Shown: positions 8,030 through 16,600 of the stretch, piece by piece
Position numbering within the stretch: the first letter of the stretch is position 1
How the letters are laid out: the number at the start of each line of letters is the position of its first letter
Source: Thiovibrio frasassiensis
Lineage (GTDB): Bacteria > Desulfobacterota > Desulfobulbia > Desulfobulbales > Desulfurivibrionaceae
Reading direction: 5' to 3'
Length of the DNA: 64,000 nt
Assembly (NCBI RefSeq): GCF_029607905.1
Contig: NZ_JAPHEH010000001.1
Span: 1,269,530 to 1,333,529, forward strand
Made by a program: the position numbers and the translations under genes
The notes under the pieces: model-generated
The model's database searches: none
Seen by the model: the letters and a program-made list of their open reading frames with translations, nothing else
Told to the model about the DNA's origin: nothing

Positions 8030-9586
8030 ATGCGGGTCTGGAATTTGAAGGCGCAGACGATTCTGGCCTTTTTTCTGGTTCTTGGAATCGGCATGTTGCT
8101 GCTCAATGCCGTGTCCATGCAGCTCTGGAAACGGCAGGCCCTGTCCGCCGATCTGGATCATGGCCGGAGCCTGCTTGCGGCCATGGCCAGGAACCTGCCT
8201 GCAGTTGGCGGCGCAGAACGGTTCAGCACAGAAGTCGAGCAGATAGTGCAGTCGGATGCGGCTGTTGTCTGCGTCGCTGCGGCAAACGCACAGGGAAAAA
8301 TCATCAACATCTCCGGGGGATGTGAACACTTCACAAAAGCCTTGGAGGGTGCCTTGGCCAATGCTGTGCACTCTGGGGCTGCGAACAGCCGGCTGCTTTC
8401 TCCTCCTCCTGGTAACGATTCAAACCTGCAAAACAATGTGCTCCTCGTTGCCCAGCCCTTCCGGTCGCCGGATGGGTCAAGGGGTGGTGTGGCCATGGTC
8501 CGCTCCACCGAACCGATCGATGGGCAGTTGTGGGAAAATGAAAAGATCATCTTGGTCTATATCCTTGCCAATGCGGTGGTCCTTGCGGTTGTGGGTTTTT
8601 TCCGCATGGTCAAGCTTGTGGTCCGTCCCCTGGAGCGACTTGCCGAACAGGCGGACACCTATTCGCTCCGCCATGATTTTTTGCCCTTTTCAGGGCGGGT
8701 GGGGAATGAGTTCGGTCGTCTTTCCTCAAGCTTGAACCGGATGATTGCGCAACTTGAAGAGGATCGGGGGGCGCTTATGCAAAAGGTGGACTCGTTGCGG
8801 CTTGCCAACGAGGAACTGGATCGAAACCGGCGCGAAATGGTCCGGGCGGAAAAGATGGCCTCCATCGGCAGGCTGGCTGCCGGTCTTGCCCATGAGATTG
8901 GCAATCCCCTTGGGGTGGTGCAGGGATATTTGGATCTTCTCGGGCAAGGGGAGGTGACCTCCGACGAACGGAAGGAGTTCGCAAGGCGTGCCGAACAGGA
9001 GGTGACGCGGGTGGGCAGACTGATCCGGCAGTTGCTTGATTATGCCCGACCGGTTGAAGGCGCCCCGGCGCCGTTGCGGGTGCGGGAGCTGTTGGCGGAT
9101 TGCCTGGAGCTGTTTCGCCAGGGGAAGGTAGATGGACACATAGAGTTTTCTTTTATTTCTGAGGCGGACGAAGATCTGGTGCTGGCCGATGGGGATGGTC
9201 TGCGTCAGATCTTTGTGAATTGTCTGATGAATGCGGTTGATGCCATTGGTCCGCTGCCAAAAGGAAGGATCCTCGCGCGGTGCTTCAACGAGCAGGAGGG
9301 GGATCGGCGATACGTCCGGGTTGTTATCGAGGACAACGGTCCGGGAATTGCACAAGAACATCTGGAGAGCGTGTTCGAGCCTTTTTTCACCACCAAGGAG
9401 CCGGGCAGTGGGACAGGCCTGGGGTTGGCCGTGTCCTGTTCGCTTGTCGAGAAATGGGGGGGGAGGATGTGGGCGGAAAGCGGGCGTGGTGAAGAGGGGA
9501 GGGGCGCGGCCATCTGGATTTCCTTGCCTCTGGCTCCTTCCGCGAGTGGGGGGGATTCTCCGTCGGACAATGGCATGGCGGCGTAA
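8030..9586 (+). CDS. pilS: PilS-like membrane sensor histidine kinase
   Basis: A 518-residue kinase. TM1 is at about 9-28, a periplasmic sensor domain at 30-170, TM2 at about 173-192 and a HAMP-like linker at 195-245. Next come HisKA with phospho-acceptor His288 (LAAGLAHEIGNPLGVVQGYL), the HATPase N-box NCLMNAVDAIG, G1 DNGPGIA and F/G2 FFTTKEPGSGTGLGLAV. It starts at ATG 8030 behind GGAGG at 8018-8022. The response regulator begins 12 nt after its stop, so the two are co-transcribed. Pseudomonas PilS has six TM helices; this protein has two, so the PilS label rests on its place between pilA and a PilR-like regulator. Confidence 0.82.
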   Translation: MRVWNLKAQTILAFFLVLGIGMLLLNAVSMQLWKRQALSADLDHGRSLLAAMARNLPAVGGAERFSTEVEQIVQSDAAVVCVAAANAQGKIINISGGCEHFTKALEGALANAVHSGAANSRLLSPPPGNDSNLQNNVLLVAQPFRSPDGSRGGVAMVRSTEPIDGQLWENEKIILVYILANAVVLAVVGFFRMVKLVVRPLERLAEQADTYSLRHDFLPFSGRVGNEFGRLSSSLNRMIAQLEEDRGALMQKVDSLRLANEELDRNRREMVRAEKMASIGRLAAGLAHEIGNPLGVVQGYLDLLGQGEVTSDERKEFARRAEQEVTRVGRLIRQLLDYARPVEGAPAPLRVRELLADCLELFRQGKVDGHIEFSFISEADEDLVLADGDGLRQIFVNCLMNAVDAIGPLPKGRILARCFNEQEGDRRYVRVVIEDNGPGIAQEHLESVFEPFFTTKEPGSGTGLGLAVSCSLVEKWGGRMWAESGRGEEGRGAAIWISLPLAPSASGGDSPSDNGMAA

Positions 9587-9598
9587 CAGGAGATAGGC

Positions 9599-10969
9599 AT
9601 GGGTGAGATTGGGCGGTTATTGATAATCGATGATGAGGAAACCATGCTGGAGATGCTTTCCATCGTCACCTCTAAAGCCGGATATGAGGTAACCCTCGCC
9701 AGAAACGGCGAGGAAGGGTTGGCCGCCATCGAGAAGGGGCTTTTTTCCCTGATTTTATGCGATTTGAAGATGCCCCGGTTGGATGGGATGGCGTTTCTGG
9801 GAAAAGCCAGGGAGCAGGGCGTTGATGCACCCATTATAATGATGTCCGCCTATGCGGCCATCGAGGATGCCGTGGCCGCGATAAAGGGTGGCGCCTATGA
9901 TTTCATCACCAAGCCTTTTAAGGCGGATGAAGTGCTCCTGACCCTGGGAAGGGCTGCGGAGCATATGCGGTTACGGCGGGAAAATCTCCTGCTGCGGCGG
10001 CAGATCGATGATTTGCAGGTTTCGCAGGGGCTTGGTGGGATTATCGCACAAAGCCCGGTCATGACGGCATTCCTCAAGACTGCCTCCAGAGTTGCACAGC
10101 ACGACATCACGGTTCTCATTACCGGAGAGAGCGGGACCGGCAAGGAGCTTTTGGCGCGGGGGATCCACGCCAAAAGCAACCGGGCGCAAAAACCATTCCT
10201 TGCCGTCAATTGCGGGGGGATGCCGGAAACCCTTCTGGAAAGCGAATTGTTCGGCTATGTGCGGGGTGCCTTTACCGGGGCGGAAAAAGACCGAAAGGGG
10301 ATTTTTCAGGAGGCTGAGGGCGGAACGCTGTTTCTCGACGAGATCGGCGAACTTCCGGCTGATGCCCAGGTGAAATTGCTGCGGGTCCTGCAGGAGCGGG
10401 AGGTACGGCCGGTGGGCGGGGCACGGACGGTGCCGGTCGATGTGCGGGTCCTGGCGGCGACAGCCCGGGATTTGCAGGAAGAGGTGAGATCCGGGACCTT
10501 TCGGGAGGATCTTTTCTTCCGCTTAAATGTGATTCCTTTGCATGTCCCGCCTCTTCGGGAGCGGAAGGATGATATCCCCCTTCTCTGTATGCATCTGCTC
10601 GCCAAGATCGGCAAAAAATTCGGGAAAAGCGTTCCGGAGTTATCCCCCGCCGCCTTGGCGTTGTTGTTGCGTCACCAATGGCCGGGAAATGTGCGGGAGT
10701 TGGAGAATGCCCTGGAGCGGGCGGTAGTGCTTGCGGATAAAATTATCCTGCCGGAGCATCTGCCTGAAAATCTGCTGGGGCAGGAATCAGAAAATTGCCT
10801 GGAAGGAGTGTTGGGAACATTTTCGTTGAAAAAGGGGCAGCGCGAGATGGAGCGGGTTTTGATCCGACGGGCCCTGGATGCAACCGGGGGCAACAAGAGC
10901 AAGGCTGGCCTCCTGCTCGAAATCAGCTATCCTTCCCTGCTCAGTAAAATGAAAGAATACGGTCTGTAG
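9599..10969 (+). CDS. pilR: PilR-like sigma-54-dependent response regulator
   Basis: A 456-residue NtrC-family activator. The REC domain (1-120) has acidic pocket DDEE at 11-14, phospho-Asp55 (LILCDLKMP) and the Lys in TKPF. The AAA+ domain has Walker A GESGTGKE (176-183), the GAFTGA sigma-54 contact loop (223-228) and Walker [17 protein letters not shown]-type helix-turn-helix lies at about 425-455. It is co-transcribed with the upstream kinase and divergent from pilA, which carries a sigma-54 type promoter. It is therefore the likely activator of pilA and possibly of the downstream minor pilin operon. The NtrC-family assignment is certain; the target genes are inferred. Confidence 0.9.
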   Translation: MGEIGRLLIIDDEETMLEMLSIVTSKAGYEVTLARNGEEGLAAIEKGLFSLILCDLKMPRLDGMAFLGKAREQGVDAPIIMMSAYAAIEDAVAAIKGGAYDFITKPFKADEVLLTLGRAAEHMRLRRENLLLRRQIDDLQVSQGLGGIIAQSPVMTAFLKTASRVAQHDITVLITGESGTGKELLARGIHAKSNRAQKPFLAVNCGGMPETLLESELFGYVRGAFTGAEKDRKGIFQEAEGGTLFLDEIGELPADAQVKLLRVLQEREVRPVGGARTVPVDVRVLAATARDLQEEVRSGTFREDLFFRLNVIPLHVPPLRERKDDIPLLCMHLLAKIGKKFGKSVPELSPAALALLLRHQWPGNVRELENALERAVVLADKIILPEHLPENLLGQESENCLEGVLGTFSLKKGQREMERVLIRRALDATGGNKSKAGLLLEISYPSLLSKMKEYGL

Positions 10970-11048
10970 TGGGATACCAGGAAAACTATTAAAAAAGTTT
11001 ATAATTGTTCCGTGCAAAGAGTGTGTGCTATAAAAAAAAATAACAAGC

Positions 11049-11064
11049 AGGCATGGTTTTTGGG
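11049..11064 (+). promoter_or_regulatory. Weak candidate sigma-54 element upstream of the minor pilin operon
   Basis: AGGCATGGTTTTTGGG keeps the GG and TTGG dinucleotides at -24/-12 spacing and deviates from consensus in the same way (TTGG) as the pilA element. It lies about 145 nt before the fimT-like ATG. The rest of 10970-11208 is AT-rich, with no gene seen. Confidence 0.3.
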
Positions 11065-11208
11065 GATCAAGCGAAAGCGGTCCAGGTTTATTGGTTATCG
11101 TAATATGTTGTAATACCGATACTTTTTGTGCTTGTTGGGGTGGGGGGTGTTTCCGGGCATGCTTTTTGTATATGTCAGGAAGCAAGTAGTTATTAGGAAA
11201 AATTAAAA

Positions 11209-11787
11209 ATGGTCGTCGATAACACAATGAATTCGCTCAAGAGACAACATAGGCGAGCCGGCTTTACTCTGGCTGAGCTGATGATGGTGATTGCCATTAT
11301 CGGTATCATGTCGATGATTGCCATCACCATGGGGCTTCGCTATTACCCGGATTATCAGGCCAGGGGAGCGGCTCGCAATCTGGTGGCCAATTTGCAGTTG
11401 GCCCGGATAGAGGCGATTCGGTCAAGTGCCAATGTGGTGGTCGAGATGACCCCCGGTGTGCTCACTGTTACTGGCCGGGTTGGGGGCTATCGGGCCTTCG
11501 TGGATGACGGCGCGGGAGGCGGTGTTTCCGCAAACAACATCCGTGATGGCGCGGAGCGCATCATTTATACAGAAATCATGCCCGACCGGGTCTCTCTTAT
11601 CGGGCTGGCCGGTTTCACGGCGGCGGCCGACCCTCTCGCCGCAGCGGGGACGAGGTTTACCCGCTACAATGCGCGGGGTATTTTGCCAAGCGTGGCCGAT
11701 GCGGGCACCATTACCCTGGGTAATGGTACGAGAACTTATACCGCAGCCCTTTCCACCGCCGGGTATATTCGTTTGGGAGTTTTCTGA
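11209..11787 (+). CDS. FimT/GspH-type minor pilin
   Basis: A 192-residue prepilin whose cleavage site is RRAG-FTLAELMMVIAIIGIMSMIAITMGL, with Glu5 retained. It is followed by the LVANLQLARIEAIRSSANVVVEM segment typical of FimT/FimU/GspH pseudopilins. It is the first gene of a tight operon with pilW, pilV and pilX (TGATG overlaps), the usual order for the priming complex at the pilus tip. The start at 11209 has AGGA about 12 nt upstream; the internal Met at 11227 is an alternative that gives a more normal leader length. FimT and FimU cannot be told apart from sequence alone. Confidence 0.88.
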   Translation: MVVDNTMNSLKRQHRRAGFTLAELMMVIAIIGIMSMIAITMGLRYYPDYQARGAARNLVANLQLARIEAIRSSANVVVEMTPGVLTVTGRVGGYRAFVDDGAGGGVSANNIRDGAERIIYTEIMPDRVSLIGLAGFTAAADPLAAAGTRFTRYNARGILPSVADAGTITLGNGTRTYTAALSTAGYIRLGVF

Positions 11788-12443
11788 TGCAAAATATTCA
11801 ACAGAAAAGGACTCTGGCTTTGCTCTCCAGAGAGGGTTTTACCATTGTGGAGTTGATGATCTCTCTGCTCATCGGCGGAGTGATCATGGCAGGTGTCGTC
11901 TCGGCCTTTCTTGCCCAGCATAAAAGCTATCTTGTGCAGGACGACAATGTGTTCATGCAGGAAAATCTGCGCTCTGCCGTGGAAATAATGACCCGGGATT
12001 TGCGCATGATCGGTTATGACCCGGACGGACTCGGCGCGGGCATCACCGCTGCCGCAGCCAACAGCCTCACGTTTACGAGAGAAGACGATGCCGCCGGCGC
12101 GCTTGAAACCATAACCTACTCGCTGTATGACGCTTATGGCGATAATGATAATGATTTGGGGCGAATTCTCAATGGGGGCGCACAGACACCGGTTGCCGAA
12201 AATATCGAAGTCCTTGATTTTGTCTATCTGAACGGCAGTGGCACAGTTACCGCCGCCCTCGGTGATATCCGCACCATACAATTTGCTTTAGTGGTGCGGG
12301 CGGAGACCCCGGATCAGAAATATGTGGACACCAACACCTATACCAATCTGCAAGGGACGACGATCTTGGGTCCTCCAGGCGATAATTTCCGTCGTCGTCT
12401 CTACCGGAGTTCCGTGTTGTGTCGGAACCTTCGGAATCTGTAA
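11787..12443 (+). CDS. pilW: Minor pilin PilW
   Basis: A 218-residue prepilin with cleavage site SREG-FTIVELMISLLIGGVIMAGVVSAFLAQHKSY, followed by NLRSAVEIMTRDLRMIGYDPDG, a hallmark of PilW/GspJ-like proteins. Its ATG overlaps the previous stop (TGATG at 11785-11789), indicating translational coupling. Two Cys near the C-terminus could form a disulfide. Together with FimT-, PilV- and PilX-like proteins it should form the tip-priming minor pilin complex that carries PilY1. Confidence 0.88.
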   Translation: MQNIQQKRTLALLSREGFTIVELMISLLIGGVIMAGVVSAFLAQHKSYLVQDDNVFMQENLRSAVEIMTRDLRMIGYDPDGLGAGITAAAANSLTFTREDDAAGALETITYSLYDAYGDNDNDLGRILNGGAQTPVAENIEVLDFVYLNGSGTVTAALGDIRTIQFALVVRAETPDQKYVDTNTYTNLQGTTILGPPGDNFRRRLYRSSVLCRNLRNL

Positions 12444-12452
12444 GGAGGCGCA

Positions 12453-12941
12453 ATGCGAAACGGAGAGCGTGGCTTTACCATTATCGAGGTCCTCATTGCC
12501 ATGTTGGTGCTGGCCACCGGCATTCTTGGCGCGGCTGTCTTGCAGATTACCTCGATCCGGGGAAACAGTTCCGCCTTTGAGATGAACGAAGCCGGAGCGC
12601 TTGATGCAGCTTCTTTGGAATCATTGCTGGCGGAGTCATACGCGGCAGGGGGGCTGACTTCGACTCAGCTGTCAACCATGATGGGGGTTCCCATGGGAAC
12701 CTTGGTGGACATGGATGGGGATGGTCAGGCGGGTTTGAACGACAATACCGTGGCAACTGCGGATTACAACGTTGCCCAGGGGCGTTATACGCTGTTTGTC
12801 AATGTTTGGAGCTATACTCCCCCAGCTCCGGCTGTGCCGAATGTTCGCCACCGGATCCGGGCCATTATGCAATGGCAGGGTATTCTCGGTATTCGGCGGC
12901 AGATTGTTTTGAACAGCGTACGTGGAACCAAGGTGCCCTGA
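12453..12941 (+). CDS. pilV: Minor pilin PilV
   Basis: A 162-residue prepilin with cleavage site GERG-FTIIEVLIAMLVLATGILGAAVLQ, the extended hydrophobic helix characteristic of PilV (GspI-like). A good Shine-Dalgarno (AAGGAGG) lies 6-7 nt before ATG 12453. The C-terminal part has the RHRIRAIMQWQGILG strand pattern common in PilV proteins. It is 9 nt after pilW and overlaps pilX, so it is part of one operon. Confidence 0.88.
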   Translation: MRNGERGFTIIEVLIAMLVLATGILGAAVLQITSIRGNSSAFEMNEAGALDAASLESLLAESYAAGGLTSTQLSTMMGVPMGTLVDMDGDGQAGLNDNTVATADYNVAQGRYTLFVNVWSYTPPAPAVPNVRHRIRAIMQWQGILGIRRQIVLNSVRGTKVP

Positions 12942-13555
12942 TGGATGCCTTTTCCCGAAAATTGGCATCCTGGTGCCGCCACAATGAACGATCGCAGCGT
13001 TTGCTCTATAATAAAAAGGCCGGAATTATGATCGGACAAAATGAAAAGGGCTTTGTGCTGGTTGCGGCCATGGTCATGCTTTTGATCGTGCTGGCAATAG
13101 GCATCTTCGCCTCCCGACAGAGTAACACGGAAACCATGATCTCCGGGGTTGAAAAAAACTATAAGGAAAACCTGTATCGGGCGGAGACCGCGGTTTTTGA
13201 TGGGGCGCAAGAGATCGAAGATGCCAACTACGATGCGCTGGCCGATAGAACGCTTCCCGGCTTGATCTACAAGGATCAACTGGCCATCCGCCCGGGGAAT
13301 GATACAGACGCGGACGGCATCGTGAGCCCTGCTGAGGTACGGACCAGCCCTGAATGGGACCCTGCCACCGCTGGAGCTGTTTCCCAGGTCTCCTGGGTTA
13401 CTCCGGCACGGTATATGTGTGTTGATCAAGGGGTTCCTCCCGGACAAAAACTCAGCGGCGATGTAATGGTAAGCTATATGTGCTATGGCAAATCTCAAGA
13501 AGACAGCGGCAATGTCACCATCCGGATTGAATTCAGAAAAATATTGAAACAATAA
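12941..13555 (+). CDS. pilX: PilX-like minor pilus assembly protein
   Basis: A 204-residue protein with an internal hydrophobic helix (KGFVLVAAMVMLLIVLAIGIFASRQSNTETMISG) in the form typical of PilX, where the pilin-like helix has V in place of E at +5. The conserved NTET...NYKENLYRAETAVFDG stretch follows. The ATG at 12941 overlaps the pilV stop (TGATG), so I prefer it, but it leaves a 37-residue leader. The ATG at 13028 (MIGQNEKG) would give a normal short prepilin leader. Two C-terminal Cys may be paired. Confidence 0.82.
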   Translation: MDAFSRKLASWCRHNERSQRLLYNKKAGIMIGQNEKGFVLVAAMVMLLIVLAIGIFASRQSNTETMISGVEKNYKENLYRAETAVFDGAQEIEDANYDALADRTLPGLIYKDQLAIRPGNDTDADGIVSPAEVRTSPEWDPATAGAVSQVSWVTPARYMCVDQGVPPGQKLSGDVMVSYMCYGKSQEDSGNVTIRIEFRKILKQ

Positions 13556-13608
13556 GTGAATCAAAGATCTGGCCAAACCGCAGGCAGAGAGCAAGGAAGG
13601 AGAGTCCC

Positions 13609-16600
13609 ATGAAAGCCTATGACCTTAAGATGGTTCGGATTGGCAAGCTGTTCGCTATTCTTGCCCTGGGAGTTTTTTCCCTGGTTGTGCCCACGGGCAA
13701 GGCGTGGGCTGCGCCGACCTATATTGATGAAACCAGTGCCCAGTTTTCTTCAACCGGTACCTGGACGACCATCTCCAGCCATTCGGAGGCCTACCCTACG
13801 CCGGGGAGCTTTAAGGAGTCGGGGATTGGTGCGGTAACCGCCACTTGGAGCATGCCGGCCACTCTGGCTACCGGCAACTATGAGGTCTGGGCAAACTGGC
13901 GAACCTTGAGTACCTACGGGACCTGTGTGCAGTTTGATGTCACCCATGCGGCGGGAACCACCTCGAAGAAGGTCAATCAGAGTACGCCGGATACTCCCCC
14001 GTATTTTGGCGCAGGCAACAGAAGTTCTGATAATTTTCTTGGCGTTTTCACCCTGAATTCCTCAAGCAGGGTAAAGCTGACCCATACAGCCAGCGCCGGG
14101 AATCTGGCCTCAGCCGATGCCATCATGCTGGTGCCGACCACCGAAACAGCGCCCGTAACGCTTGATATTTCCGATCTACCGCTGGCCAGTCAAATTCAAT
14201 CCGCCCCCCCCAACCTCATGTTTCTCCTTGACGACTCGGGGAGCATGGACTGGGAGTTTTTAACTCCTGAAGCTGATGGCATCTTTGCTTCTGAATATTA
14301 TGTGTTCGATAATCCCGGTGATAATGTTTACTCCAGTACCTATATTCTGACTGGTACGGATCGGGCCAAATTCAAGGCCCAATGGTCCGGGTACAACAGG
14401 CTGTACTATAATCCGAAAACAACCTATACCCCATGGCCAAGCTTGGGCAATGCCTCAACCACCACGCCCAGATCCCACCCCATGAGTGCGGCGTATACCA
14501 TCAATCTTGATGCAACCTACTATGCGATAAGTAGTGATATCGTTCTTGATAACAAGGATGCGGCGGCGTATGCCCAAAGCGGCACGGTCAAAGAATCCAG
14601 CGCTTCCTATGAATATCTGAGCAGTTCGTATTACCTGGATGTGACCGGGCAATGGGCGACTTGGACCACGCCGGCTAATCTGGCTGGAGATCATGAGGTG
14701 TGGGTGTGGTGGACCATCTCCGGAACCCGGGATAATAATGCCAAATATGAGATATTTGACGGCGCAGGGTTAAAAAATACCGTGTTCAAAAACCAGACGG
14801 TAAACGGAGGGCAATGGATATCGTTGGGGACATATACTTTCGCGGGCACCGCCAAGGGGTCGGTGAAGCTGACCAGATCCGGAAACGGGAGCAGTACCAG
14901 CGCCGATGCGGTCAAGTTTGTGCCTGCGGCCAGCGCATCGATAAATATCCTCAATGCCCACTATTATACCTGGGATGATGTGAACAGCAACGGGGTGCGC
15001 GATGCGGGCGAGAGCATCTGGTTGGTCAATCTCACCGACCCCATCGCCTACTACCGGTTTAACGATGCAAATGCCAACGACCGGGTTGAATCAGGCGAGT
15101 TGATCGTTACCGCCGCCGCATCAGTTCCGGCAACCGTTCGCACCACCGCCCTGCCAACCTCGGCCAGTGCCTATACGACGGAGAGGCAGAGTTTCGCCAA
15201 CTGGTATTCCTTTTATCGACGGCGGGAGTTGACCGCCACTGCCGCCATTTCCCGGGTAATCAGCGGCATTACCCAGATGCGGGTCGGGATCAAAAGTATC
15301 AACAACAAGATCCATCAGCCCGTAGTGGATGTGCATGTGGGGGCGAGCGACCAGACCGCCACCCTGTATAGCACCCTCTATGCCCTAAATATCACGGCGA
15401 TGGGTACCCCGTTGCGGTTGGGCCTGAAAAGCGTAGGCCAATACTATGACGTCGATGATGGGCAAGATGGGGGCATAGGCGCCTCGCCCATCGCCACTGA
15501 AATCAATGGCGGAGCCTGCCAGCAGAACTTTTGCATCATGATGACGGACGGCTATTACAATGGAAATAGTCCTGCTGTTGGTAACGTGGATGGCAATAAT
15601 GGCGCCCCCTTTGCCGATGGCTATTCGGATACCCTGTCGGATGTCGCCATGTATTATTATGAAAACGACTTGGCGAATAATCTGGTCAACAAGGTCAAGG
15701 AAATCAGTGCCTACGACAACGCAACCTGGCAACATATGTCGACCTATTCCGTTGCCTTTGGCGTTACCGGCACGCTCAACCCGGACTCCTATCCGGAAAG
15801 CAATAACTTTAAGAATGCTGCCGGGGCGTATCCGGTTTGGCCGAACCCGACTGCCGGGAGCTTGCAGAAGATCGACGACCTCTGGCATGCCTCGGTCAAT
15901 GGCCGCGGTTCCTTCCTGAGCGCCGGGGACCCGCAGGAGTTGGTCGATGCACTGACTGCCGTGGTGCAGAACATCTCTTCCAAGGCGGGCTCGGAGTCCT
16001 CACTGACCCTGAACAGCGATGGCTTGAGCGGGGATCTTCAGGTTGGCAGCCGCTTGTACGAAACAACCTACAACCCCGGGGACTGGTCCGGCGATGTGAA
16101 AGCCTACAGCGTTGATTATATTACCGGAGTTCCGCAGCTCCCTGCGCTGTGGTCTACCCGGCAGCTCCTGGAAGATTTTCTGGACAGTGCTTCGACGGCC
16201 CACACCACCCGGATTATTGCCACCTATGACGGTAGCCGTGCCCTTGGCAGCCGAGGGATTCCGTTTAAGTATGCATATCTTACCGCTACGCAGCAGGCAT
16301 TAATGCACAGTGATAGCACTGCGGTGGATTATCTCCGGGGCGATAGCTCGCTGGAAGTACAGAAAGGCGGCTCTTTTCGCGACCGGGTATGGCATCTGGG
16401 GGATATTGTTAATTCCATGGCAGTCTACAATGATGATGTGCTCTATGTCGGTGCCAACGATGGTATGTTGCACGCCTTCAGCGCTACATCCGGGGAGGAG
16501 TTGTTTGCCTATGTCCCCAATCTGGTGCTGGGGAATATGTATAATCTCACGCAGACCACGTATACCCATAACTTCTTTGTAAATGCCAGTCCCACTGTTA

